Assembly (NCBI RefSeq): GCF_000166275.1
Contig: NZ_CM001023.1
Coordinates: 496,001 to 560,000 of the forward strand
Direction: 5' to 3'
Source of the DNA: Algoriphagus machipongonensis
GTDB lineage: Bacteria; Bacteroidota; Bacteroidia; Cytophagales; Cyclobacteriaceae
DNA length: 64,000 nucleotides
The position numbers and the translations under genes were made by a program. Numbering within the stretch: position 1 is the first letter of the stretch; every line of letters starts with the position of its first letter. This document shows positions 34,194-42,542 of the stretch, piece by piece. Below the pieces are notes generated by a model. The model was not told where the DNA came from. It was given only the letters and a program-made list of their open reading frames with translations, and made no database searches.

Positions 34194-35855
34194 TTAATTT
34201 GATTTTGGTTTTGGAGTAGGAATGATTACTCCCATATTTTTAGTGTACTGATCCCACTCAGCGAGTAATTCTTCATATTTTTCAGGATACTCTTCTTTTA
34301 GATTATGTTGCTCAGCAAGGTCATTTGAGAGATTGTATAATTCAAAATTACTCCTTTCAAAGGGCTTTATATGATTCACCAGTTTCCAATCCCCTTTTCT
34401 GATCAGAGCATTGCCACGATGCTCCAATCCGAAGACATAATTGGGTTCATGAATTAGTTCTGTTTTTCCAGAAAGGAATGGTATGAGTGAATTTCCTAAC
34501 TGTGGCTTAATAGGATTTCCAGTCGATTTTTCTGGATAAGATATTCCCGCAACTTCAAGAAATGTAGGAGCTAAATCCATTACCGTTAAAAATGAGGCAT
34601 TGATTTCTGGAGACCTTTCCACTCCTTTGCCCGAAATAATCAGAGGAGTAGTAATTCCTCCTTCTGTAGTAAATCCTTTGAAATATCGAAAGGGGGCTGA
34701 TCCGGCTTCCGCCCATTGGGGGCCATAGGAAATGAAACTTTTTTCGGTTCCCATTTCTTCAAATGCATCTGTATAATGCTCTTGGATGTAAGGTCCATAA
34801 AATGAGCTGTAATAAAAATCATTTCCAGCAGCCCCATTATCCGACATAAAAATGATCAGCGTGTTTTCGTACAACCCTTTGCTTTTCAAGTAATCAAGAA
34901 TTTTCCCAATATTCTCATCTAAGTTATCTACCATTCCCGCATAGAGCTCCATTTTGCGGGCTTCTTTGGTTTTTTCCTCAGAGCTTAAACTTTCCCAAGG
35001 TTTGATGGCAGGAAGAATGGCTGGCAAACTTGCCTCTTCCGGGATTACCCCAGATTTTTTCAGACTTTCGAGTCGCTTTTCCCGAAGGATTTCATACCCT
35101 TCATCGTACCTACCTTGATATTTTTGCCAATACTTTTCTGGAACCTGTAGTGGCCAATGAGGTGAGGTATATGCGGCAAAACCAAAAAATGGTTTTCCTG
35201 TTTCGAGGTTGGCGTCAATATAGGATATCAATTTTTCAGTATAAAAATCTGTGGAATAAACTCCTTCAGGCCAATCGGATTTTTCTCCGTTTTCAGTATA
35301 AAATGACTTGTCCCCATAGCTTATTTCGGGACTGTCAGGAAAAAGGAGTCTGTTGCTGAAGTGATTGGCTCCACCTTCTAATGTAACAAAGGATTTTTCG
35401 AACCCTTTTTTGGCCGGATCATCTTCTGGTCTTAAACCTAAATGCCATTTGCCGGCCATAAAAGTGGTATATCCTGATTGTTGAAGGAGTTCGGGAAAAG
35501 GGATAATTCTATCGGTGAGATGACCTTCGTATCCTGTAACATCCGTCACCAGATCTTGGGAACCCATTCCAGCGATATGGTTATCATTTCCTGAAAGCAT
35601 CATGGCCCGGGTCACGGCGCAAACCGGCGCAGTATGGAATCTGCTAAATCGAATTCCGCTAGCTGCCAAAGCATCCAGGTTTGGGGTGGCAATATCTCCA
35701 CCAAATGCGCCAATATCAGCATAACCTAAATCATCGGCGACGATTAGCAAGATATTGGGTGAAACAAATTTTTGAGACTCTTCTATTTGTCTCTTTGAAC
35801 AGCTAGAGATACAAAAAAGAACAATTAATATTAGCATTAAGTCTTTCCTAATCAT
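34194..35855 (-). CDS. Arylsulfatase-family lipoprotein with unusual active-site motif
   Basis: A 553-residue sulfatase with lipobox ISSC (MLILIVLFCISSCSKR). The N-terminal metal site is typical (NILLIVADDLGYADIG) and GKWHLG plus FIFMSDNGAAG-like motifs follow. The residue expected to become formylglycine is in the motif CAVTR, where the usual proline or alanine of C-x-P/A-x-R is valine. It is therefore uncertain whether standard maturation enzymes act on it. The substrate (aryl or carbohydrate sulfate) is not evident. It overlaps the upstream adenylate cyclase gene by 4 bases and precedes ggt by 17 bases. No sulfatase-maturating enzyme gene is in the window. Confidence 0.9.
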   Translation of the reverse strand: MIRKDLMLILIVLFCISSCSKRQIEESQKFVSPNILLIVADDLGYADIGAFGGDIATPNLDALAASGIRFSRFHTAPVCAVTRAMMLSGNDNHIAGMGSQDLVTDVTGYEGHLTDRIIPFPELLQQSGYTTFMAGKWHLGLRPEDDPAKKGFEKSFVTLEGGANHFSNRLLFPDSPEISYGDKSFYTENGEKSDWPEGVYSTDFYTEKLISYIDANLETGKPFFGFAAYTSPHWPLQVPEKYWQKYQGRYDEGYEILREKRLESLKKSGVIPEEASLPAILPAIKPWESLSSEEKTKEARKMELYAGMVDNLDENIGKILDYLKSKGLYENTLIIFMSDNGAAGNDFYYSSFYGPYIQEHYTDAFEEMGTEKSFISYGPQWAEAGSAPFRYFKGFTTEGGITTPLIISGKGVERSPEINASFLTVMDLAPTFLEVAGISYPEKSTGNPIKPQLGNSLIPFLSGKTELIHEPNYVFGLEHRGNALIRKGDWKLVNHIKPFERSNFELYNLSNDLAEQHNLKEEYPEKYEELLAEWDQYTKNMGVIIPTPKPKSN

Positions 35856-37768
35856 CCATTTTCATTTTGGTAAGAATCTATATACCACATTTTCATTTCT
35901 CCTTTTCCTTTTACCGGTAAGATTCCTCTTTCAATAAAGGTAAAGTCTGGGTCATCTTTAAGTAGCGAATAGGTGTTTTCAGAAATATTGATTTGGTTTA
36001 TTTCGCAACTAGCCTCCATTCGTTGGGCAGTATTTACCGTATCACCCCAGATATCATATTGAAATTTCTTAATTCCTACAATTCCAGCGACAACCGGACC
36101 AGAGTTTATTCCACAGCGCATGTCGAATTTTATTTTCCTCGATATATTGGGATCGGAGTTTCGTTCATCTATAAATTTTTTCATCTGAATTGCCGCCAAT
36201 GCAACTTCTTTTACACCAGATTTGGAGTTGAGTCCTCCGGCAGCCATATAGGCATCCCCGATGGTTTTAATCTTTTCTAGACCCAGATTGTATGTAATCT
36301 CATCAAAGGTTTTAAAGCAAGTATTCAATTCTTTGACAAGTTCCTTTGCACTGAGATGTTGCGCTTTCTTGGTGAAATCTGCAAAATCTGTAAAAATAAC
36401 GGTTACCTGATCAAAGTCTTTGGCATCTGAACTTCCTTTTGTTTTAAGCTCCTCTGCAACTTCAGCAGGGAGAATATTCAGCAAGAGTTTATCTGATCTA
36501 TCCTTCTCTTTTGATATAATTTCTCTCGACTTCTTTACAAATTGATACCTAAGGAAAAGTCCAATAGCAAGAGCCAAAAGGAAAAGTCCAGATATCATAA
36601 AAATGATTTTCCGACTTCTCTCTACTTCAAGACGTTCGTTGAAAATCAGATCCCTCTCTCTCTTTTCCTGCTCATTTTGGATACTGTCCAGAATCTGTTT
36701 TTTCTCGAATTCATAATTAAGCATCATTTGGGTGATGCTTTTTGTATTTGATTCATTTAAGATACTATCCTTTAGTGAAGTTGCCTTCTTTAAAAAAGCT
36801 AATTCAGCACGATAATCACCCGTTTTTTCAGCTATCTCCTGAAGTCTCTCATAGGCCATTCGAAGTACTTTAACTTCGCCTGCTTTTTCGGCATTTTCAA
36901 GTGATTTCTCACCATGATATTTTGCTTTTGACAGCTGATTTTTCTTTTGATAAAGATTGGCAAGTCGGTTATGTGTATAGGCTAAGCCGCGAGATAAGCC
37001 TAAAGAATCTCGAATTCGAAGGGCTTCAAGCAAGGTTTCTTCGGCGAGCTTCAAGTCACCTTTGTTTGCATAGTTATTACCCAAATTACTAAGTGCTAAG
37101 CCTATCGAATAGGGATTTTCATCCCGTTTGGCATAATCTAAAGAAAACTTATGGTAATAAATCGCAGAATCAAGTGGGCCCGTGTGTTCAAAAATGATGG
37201 CGAGATTGTTATAACTGCTTTGAATGTTTTCGGGAGTTCCCAAAGCAATATCCATTTCCAAGGCTTTCCTTGCATGATAAAATGCCTCCTCATAATCGTG
37301 CTGATCGTAGTAGAGCAAACTGAGATTAGAATGGGAGGATGAAACCCCTGTCAAATTACCTGTGGATTCATAAATATCCATGGCAGCTTGATGGTTTTTT
37401 ACAGCTTTTTCAACGTCTCCAAAACGTGCAAATGTGCTGGCCAGAAAATTATTAGCTCTTGCTTGCTCCAACTTTAATCCTAGCTTATCCATTTGAATAA
37501 TCATTTTCTCGATCAATTCAGTGTCGGACTGGGTTGGATCGCGTTCTTGAACACTCAAGGCTTTATAAAATTCTCCAATAAGCAAGGCGGACTCATTTTC
37601 TTCTTTTTTTGCGATTGCAATCGCTTGATTAGCTATTTGAATGGACTCGTCATACTGATAATCCGAATAAGTAGAATACGCCTTTGAAAGTAAACTATCC
37701 AAGTTCTGGCCTTTCAAAGAAAAGGAAACACTGAAAAGTAGAATAAATACAAATCGAAATTTTACCAT
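35852..37768 (-). CDS. TPR-containing membrane class III adenylate cyclase
   Basis: A 638-residue protein: a signal peptide (FVFILLFSVSFSLKGQ), tetratricopeptide repeats in the periplasm (about 60-330), a coiled coil, one membrane helix (about 385-405, IIFMISGLFLLALAIGLFL), then a cytoplasmic class III cyclase domain (about 435-625). Metal-binding aspartates are seen in VIFTDFADFT and in IGDAYMA. The Lys of EKIKTIGD and the Asp of FQYDIWGDTVNTAQRM fit ATP rather than GTP as substrate. The layout copies that of TPR sensor kinases, with a cyclase in place of the kinase. The ATG at 37768 is preferred over an upstream TTG. An inverted repeat lies 53 bases upstream. It is the first gene of the cyclase-sulfatase-ggt operon. 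Confidence 0.92.
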   Translation of the reverse strand: MVKFRFVFILLFSVSFSLKGQNLDSLLSKAYSTYSDYQYDESIQIANQAIAIAKKEENESALLIGEFYKALSVQERDPTQSDTELIEKMIIQMDKLGLKLEQARANNFLASTFARFGDVEKAVKNHQAAMDIYESTGNLTGVSSSHSNLSLLYYDQHDYEEAFYHARKALEMDIALGTPENIQSSYNNLAIIFEHTGPLDSAIYYHKFSLDYAKRDENPYSIGLALSNLGNNYANKGDLKLAEETLLEALRIRDSLGLSRGLAYTHNRLANLYQKKNQLSKAKYHGEKSLENAEKAGEVKVLRMAYERLQEIAEKTGDYRAELAFLKKATSLKDSILNESNTKSITQMMLNYEFEKKQILDSIQNEQEKRERDLIFNERLEVERSRKIIFMISGLFLLALAIGLFLRYQFVKKSREIISKEKDRSDKLLLNILPAEVAEELKTKGSSDAKDFDQVTVIFTDFADFTKKAQHLSAKELVKELNTCFKTFDEITYNLGLEKIKTIGDAYMAAGGLNSKSGVKEVALAAIQMKKFIDERNSDPNISRKIKFDMRCGINSGPVVAGIVGIKKFQYDIWGDTVNTAQRMEASCEINQINISENTYSLLKDDPDFTFIERGILPVKGKGEMKMWYIDSYQNENG

Positions 37769-37820
37769 AGCCAAAAAACTCTGATTATCAGACTTTAAGA
37801 TAGGAGATTACGAGTTTAAA

Positions 37821-37836
37821 ATACAATAAAATGTAT
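37821..37836. promoter_or_regulatory. Candidate operator: ATACA-N6-TGTAT
   Basis: The second copy of the inverted repeat described at 27866-27881, again preceded by TTTAAA. Here it lies about 53 bases upstream of the cyclase ATG, a suitable place for an operator or promoter element. Confidence 0.35.
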
Positions 37837-37894
37837 CCAATCATATTCATTGACTAATATGATTTATGCAACTAGTGGTCTTTAAGTATCATTC

Positions 37895-38962
37895 TCAGTG
37901 CTCATGATCCATTCTATGCTTTCGCAGAATGTCTTCACCAAAATCTCCATCTTTCTTTCTTAGGATAGAATGAATATGGTTGGCATTGTCCAAGAAGCCT
38001 ACATTGTCATATTCGATGATAAAATCAGGACTATGAATCAGGTAATAGTGGGCTTTCATAGGTTCTAAGCTTCCGATCCAGGAAAAGTAAACTTGGTCTA
38101 ATCCTCTTTCATGAAGTATAGCCATAAACTCATCTGCTTTTTGAACTTCCAAGTTTTCGATATACTCCTCAATTAGGTAATGCAAAACCTTTTGTTGCTC
38201 AGGATTCAGTTCAGAGCCTTTGATTCCACGATATTCAGAAATCCACTGAGGTCGATCCGGGCTGGTTATGATGTCTCCTGGTACTTTGTCCTCGAAAACA
38301 GCTTTGGCTTTTTGGTCTTCATCTAAAAGATTAACAAACCAGAACCCATAGTCTTCTTCTTTGCTCAAAGGTCGAATACCGGCATATTGTGTGGTCTCAA
38401 CTACTGCTGGATCGGAACCGAAAAACAGAGGTGTTAAGGAATATTCTGAATTCACCATGGTCAAGTTGATAGAAACATGATGCCCTTCAAATTTCAATCC
38501 CCAAGTGCCTTCTTCCTTGGGTTCACCCCAGACTGCAGCGAAATAATTTCCATAATCCCAGTTCAATCCACGGATCATATTGATCGTTTCCTCATTTATT
38601 TCCCCATTCTGAAATTTGATTTCAAAAATCTCATGAAGAATGTCATCTACTTGCATGATGCTGAAGGTCTTGAGATAGCCTTGAGAACTGAAAATTGCAC
38701 TTAGGATTTTATGAAACTGAATTTTAGATTCTTCTGAAAAGTCTCCATACCTCAAGCCTGCTCTTGGAGCTAAACCCAGAGGTAAGTTGGTCCATTTGCT
38801 TCTCATGCTGTCTTCCATTGTAAGCATCACTTTGGATTTTTGTTCCGAATCCAGAGTGTTGAGAAAATCCTGGGTAGTAAGAATCAGTTTGTCAGCTGTT
38901 TGTGCTTGTAAATTGATTCCAGCTGTTAGTAGAAAAGCTAAGAGGAAAATTAATTTTTTCAT
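37895..38962 (-). CDS. Secreted DUF3500 protein
   Basis: A 355-residue protein with a signal peptide (MKKLIFLLAFLLTAGINLQAQ). The family signature is seen in GTWGLKFEGHHVSINLTMVN, plus WTNLPLGLAPRAGLRYGDFS and the C-terminal SPDFIIEYDNVG region followed by a histidine-rich tail (HIHSI and HRMDHEH), possibly metal-binding. The family has no firmly known function that I can name. It lies 17 bases downstream of the intradiol dioxygenase gene and is the last gene of a three-gene unit. Confidence 0.85.
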   Translation of the reverse strand: MKKLIFLLAFLLTAGINLQAQTADKLILTTQDFLNTLDSEQKSKVMLTMEDSMRSKWTNLPLGLAPRAGLRYGDFSEESKIQFHKILSAIFSSQGYLKTFSIMQVDDILHEIFEIKFQNGEINEETINMIRGLNWDYGNYFAAVWGEPKEEGTWGLKFEGHHVSINLTMVNSEYSLTPLFFGSDPAVVETTQYAGIRPLSKEEDYGFWFVNLLDEDQKAKAVFEDKVPGDIITSPDRPQWISEYRGIKGSELNPEQQKVLHYLIEEYIENLEVQKADEFMAILHERGLDQVYFSWIGSLEPMKAHYYLIHSPDFIIEYDNVGFLDNANHIHSILRKKDGDFGEDILRKHRMDHEH

Positions 38963-38979
38963 AAAATAGTAAGGTCGAT

Positions 38980-39864
38980 TTAAGATACTTTGATATAGGA
39001 TTGGGATTGAATTTCTGAACCTGGTCGAAACATTTCTAATTTAAATTTACCGTCGGGTTGGAATATCATCCTTCGATAAGATCCATCGTGTAATCCTGGA
39101 TAGTCGAAAGTATTGTCTCCCAAATAATCGAAGGCGATTCCAAATACTTCATTTTTTATCCAGAGTCTCCCTTCTTTTTGGAACAGTTCTATTTTTCCTT
39201 CCTCTCCATCTTCAGACTTATAGATTCCGACTAATTTTTCAAGGGAAGCCTTTTCCATTCCTAATTTTTTGGAAAGGCCTACATTATAAGAAACAATGCT
39301 ACCATTATTACCATCGGGAGTGACTTGCAATACTCTATTTTTTGCGGCGTCATTGGAGGCCCAAGGATCTTTTTTTATGTTCTCGTCTCCTGAGAAATAT
39401 AGTTGTGTTACCAAAGTCTGATATCCCTCTGCGGTAATCATTAAATGATAATGGGCAGGCCGGATCATGCCTCCTCCGGCATCATATGGAACAGGTAAGA
39501 TGGTGTCGAATGAATATTGCCCTTTAGAGTCTGTCATAACTGTTCCACGGTAATTATAAGCAGGAGTAGAATTGTCATAGACACCTTCCTCATCGCAATG
39601 CCATAATTCAACTTTAGCATTGGCGTACGGAGTGTCACAATCATCATTCATAATGATACCAGTTAGATGAATAGGCTTACCCTTTTTGCCGGCAACATTT
39701 AAGTTGCTTCTCATGGGACTATCAGGTCTGTAAAATGGGCCTAAAATATCCGTAGTGGTTTCACAGTCTCCAATATATTTTTTCCCGTCAAACTGTATAA
39801 ATCCGAATGCACTCACGGAGATCACGCTGAGTGCTGAGCTTTGAATAAATTTTCTTCTTTTCAT
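38980..39864 (-). CDS. Intradiol ring-cleavage dioxygenase-like protein
   Basis: A 294-residue protein with a twin-Lys/Arg signal (MKRRKFIQSSALSVISVSAFGF), probably exported. Residues about 35-200 match the intradiol dioxygenase core: DILGPFYRPDSP, VELWHCDEEGVYDN, YNYRGTVMTDSKGQYSF and RPAHYHLMITAEGY. These hold the expected Fe(III) ligands, two tyrosines and two histidines. The C-terminal part (about 210-294) is an extra beta-rich region. Family members open catechols, but secreted versions of this type have few tested substrates. It lies between a membrane-protein gene (12 bases upstream) and the DUF3500 gene. Confidence 0.88.
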   Translation of the reverse strand: MKRRKFIQSSALSVISVSAFGFIQFDGKKYIGDCETTTDILGPFYRPDSPMRSNLNVAGKKGKPIHLTGIIMNDDCDTPYANAKVELWHCDEEGVYDNSTPAYNYRGTVMTDSKGQYSFDTILPVPYDAGGGMIRPAHYHLMITAEGYQTLVTQLYFSGDENIKKDPWASNDAAKNRVLQVTPDGNNGSIVSYNVGLSKKLGMEKASLEKLVGIYKSEDGEEGKIELFQKEGRLWIKNEVFGIAFDYLGDNTFDYPGLHDGSYRRMIFQPDGKFKLEMFRPGSEIQSQSYIKVS

Positions 39865-39876
39865 GGTTTCTTGGGT

Positions 39877-40641
39877 TTAGTCCAAAAGGAACTTCATCAG
39901 TTTTGAAAAAGGCTCTGACAATGGAACGATGAAATATAAAATCTGAAATAGGAGGTATAGGGACAATGAAGTGATCAATGGAAATAAGTTTCTGCCCTTT
40001 TTAAAATCAAAGTACAATAAAATTAGGAGGATGATATCTATCAAAAGAAAGGAAACATACTCAGGTCCAAGGCCGGGAAGAATGTACTTCACATCAAACC
40101 AAAAATAGAGAATGCGATCTAGTGTAGGGCCCATAAAAGTTAAAACTGTGGCCACCATAAACCGGGCATGTAATGCGGGTGATTTCTTAAAATAAATAGC
40201 AAGAGAATAGAAAATACTTAGCCAGAACAAATAGACTAAGCCAATAGCCTGATAAGATCCTAAAAGGATTAAACCCTCATTTAGGGACATAATTTCCTGT
40301 CCATTGGAAATATTCTCTGTTAATAATGCTAGCTGAGTTTGATAACTATGCCGCATCATCAAAAATGAAGTCAAAATTACCAAAGGAATCAGGAGATAGG
40401 AGAGTTTACCTATTTTTCTGTGTAGCGAAAGCTTTCTATACTTAATTAATAAAGGTTGGGTAATTGCCATGCCCACCCAAACACTCATCAATGAAAAATG
40501 GATATGGACAATTCCAGGAAATGGGCTTGTTAATTTTGAGAAATAAGTAAAATAAAATCCACCAAATACCCCTGCAATAAATAGCATCAACCAATACCCC
40601 ATGTTTGGGTAAATAGCACTGATCGAATCTTTGACCCTCAT
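39877..40641 (-). CDS. Seven-helix membrane protein of unknown function
   Basis: A 254-residue protein with about seven hydrophobic segments. Histidines occur near helix ends (IHFSLMSVWVG, LHRKIGKLSYLL, LHARFMVATVLTFMG). HxHRxxG-type motifs like SLHRKIGKLSY occur in DUF2306-like and cytochrome-b-like membrane proteins, so haem binding is conceivable but not shown. It is the first gene of a unit with the dioxygenase and DUF3500 genes. A fragment of a related protein lies at 26122-26430. Confidence 0.8.
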   Translation of the reverse strand: MRVKDSISAIYPNMGYWLMLFIAGVFGGFYFTYFSKLTSPFPGIVHIHFSLMSVWVGMAITQPLLIKYRKLSLHRKIGKLSYLLIPLVILTSFLMMRHSYQTQLALLTENISNGQEIMSLNEGLILLGSYQAIGLVYLFWLSIFYSLAIYFKKSPALHARFMVATVLTFMGPTLDRILYFWFDVKYILPGLGPEYVSFLLIDIILLILLYFDFKKGRNLFPLITSLSLYLLFQILYFIVPLSEPFSKLMKFLLD

Positions 40642-40812
40642 CTGAAATAAATTAGTAATAAACGACCCGTTTTTTTCGGATCAAATGGGCAAATGGTCTA
40701 GTTTGGTCGCCTAAAAATCATATTCGAAATCCACTGTAAAAATTTCAAGTTGGCTTCGATTAATTAGCTGAATATACGAAAAAATGCAATTCATATACAT
40801 AAAATACAAATT

Positions 40813-40850
40813 GAAATCAGATTTGAACCGAATAATTCAAATCTGATTTC
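40813..40850 (-). terminator. Long hairpin, probable terminator of the methyltransferase gene
   Basis: GAAATCAGATTTGAA and TTCAAATCTGATTTC form a perfect 15-bp stem with an 8-base loop, 22 bases past the stop of the gene at 40872-41912. The stem is AT-rich and the minus-strand side is followed only by CAATTTGTATTTT, so its strength is uncertain. It also lies upstream of the membrane-protein operon. Confidence 0.6.
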
Positions 40851-40871
40851 TAATTTTTGCTTGAAAAATTA

Positions 40872-41912
40872 TCATTTATAAGCGATGGCAGCACTTGCCG
40901 GACCTGCTAATGGAAGAATTTCAAAAGATTTAAAACCAACTTCTTTGCCCCAAGATTGAAAATCATCAAAGGTATAATCAAAGCCTCCCTCAGTTTCGAT
41001 GAGCATATTTAGGCTCATCATCAACCCAAAAACATTATGTTTTCTTTCCTGATCTATAATGTTTTCAATAGCCACAAATACACCTTCTTCTGGAAGTGAA
41101 TCGTAGGCTTTTTGCATCAATTTTATTTTTTCTTTTTTGTTCCAATCATGTAGGATATTCCCCATCACGATCATATCAGCTTTAGGAATTGCTTCCATAA
41201 AAAAATCACCACTTTGACTCTTTACTCGATCTGCCAGATTAAATTTTTTGATGGTCGCATTGGCGATAGGATTTAATGGAGGTAGGTCAAAGGTCACACA
41301 ACTCATATGAGGATTTTCCTGAGCCACCATCAAGGATAAGTAACCTGCAGATCCGCCTGCGTCAGTAAGAGTCTTAAACTTTGAGAAATCAAATTGCTTG
41401 GCAAAAGCCATAAAGTTGCCAATCTGAACACCCGTCATACCGTTGACAAAGGTCTCCAGAAGCTCCGGCTCCTTATAAATTTCCTCAAAGATATTTACCC
41501 CGTTTTTAGCTTCATTTTGTGGAGTTCCAGTTTTTAATCCTTCTTCAAGATTACCCCAAAAACCATAGAGCCTAGCATTCATCATTTCTAAGATTCCACC
41601 GATGTACGAAGGTTTGTTTTTATCTAAGAAAACTTCTGTATCCTGAGAGTTGGAATACAGTGCAGTCTCCAAAATTCCCGTTCGGGTTAGAAATCCCAAT
41701 CCATATAGTCCATCCATAAAATCATAAAAATGTCTATCGGTACAATTGAGATCAAGTTGCTTTTTTAAAGCCAAGGCTTTTTGATCGGGATGAGCAGAAA
41801 GTTTGGTGAATAGGTCAAATTTAACAGCCGTCAAGAGTGCTTTACAGGCCATAAATCCAGAACCAATTTTAAGAATGTTTTCTGGTGTTGGGTGTGGGGA
41901 TGTAGTGTCCAT
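40872..41912 (-). CDS. SAM-dependent O-methyltransferase (plant-COMT-like family 2)
   Basis: A 346-residue protein. The N-terminal winged-helix dimerisation region (about 10-110) is followed by a Rossmann methyltransferase domain with LTDAGGSAGYLSLMVA (SAM-binding loop), FDLPPL, GDFFMEAIPKADMIVMGNILHDW (the His-Asp pair usual in O-methyltransferases) and a C-terminal FDYTFDDFQSW. It probably methylates a hydroxyl of a small molecule; no biosynthetic partners are adjacent. It is a single-gene unit with a long hairpin downstream. Confidence 0.9.
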   Translation of the reverse strand: MDTTSPHPTPENILKIGSGFMACKALLTAVKFDLFTKLSAHPDQKALALKKQLDLNCTDRHFYDFMDGLYGLGFLTRTGILETALYSNSQDTEVFLDKNKPSYIGGILEMMNARLYGFWGNLEEGLKTGTPQNEAKNGVNIFEEIYKEPELLETFVNGMTGVQIGNFMAFAKQFDFSKFKTLTDAGGSAGYLSLMVAQENPHMSCVTFDLPPLNPIANATIKKFNLADRVKSQSGDFFMEAIPKADMIVMGNILHDWNKKEKIKLMQKAYDSLPEEGVFVAIENIIDQERKHNVFGLMMSLNMLIETEGGFDYTFDDFQSWGKEVGFKSFEILPLAGPASAAIAYK

Positions 41913-42123
41913 TTGAATGATATTAGAATGTTGAGAAAAGTATTTTTCAGCCTACAGGACTGAATTCATCAACCAATATTTATGCAGCGAAAAAAAAACA
42001 GAGCTGAACAAAATTCTAGTTAAATGCTTTAAAAGTTACCTAATATTATTAGAAAAGTTAAATATTATGCTAAATATATTTCAATTGAAAGGTTGGAATA
42101 GAATTTTGGTAAGGAATAAAATT

Positions 42124-42540
42124 TTATCGATCCTTAACCCTATACATAAATTTCAATCCGCTCCATTGCTCATCAATTGCGGCGACTTTTACATCGACCA
42201 ATCCATTTTCTAGTCCATAGGATCGGATAGGAAATTTATCTACCTCAGTAAGGATTCCTGAGGTTTTCTTAGGCCAGCTGATCCAGAGAGAACCGGACTT
42301 TCTAAGGTGCTTTGATGCATGTTTAAAACCAATTTCCAGTTCTTCTTCACTATGTACAAACAGGTGTATCAAATCGGCTTGCTTAGAATATTCCGGTTTG
42401 ATTTCCAAGTGAACATAGTCCGGGAAATCACTAAAAAAGGATAAATAGGCTTTAGGGCAAAACAATACTTGGACCACCATTCCTGATTTGATTCCTAGTT
42501 TTTTTGCCAAAGGTGTTCCTGAATATCCTGCATTATCCAT
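42124..42540 (-). CDS. DUF3052-family protein
   Basis: A 138-residue cytoplasmic protein with the family pattern: GYSGTPLAKKLGIKSGMVV at the N-terminus, DLIHLFVHSEEEL, GSLWISWPKK, and the strongly conserved GLVDVKVAAIDEQWSGLKFM at the C-terminus. The biochemical function of the family is unknown to me. It starts 2 bases after the P1 peptidase stop, so the two are co-transcribed, although the peptidase is exported and this protein is not. Confidence 0.85.
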   Translation of the reverse strand: MDNAGYSGTPLAKKLGIKSGMVVQVLFCPKAYLSFFSDFPDYVHLEIKPEYSKQADLIHLFVHSEEELEIGFKHASKHLRKSGSLWISWPKKTSGILTEVDKFPIRSYGLENGLVDVKVAAIDEQWSGLKFMYRVKDR

Positions 42541-42542
42541 AG

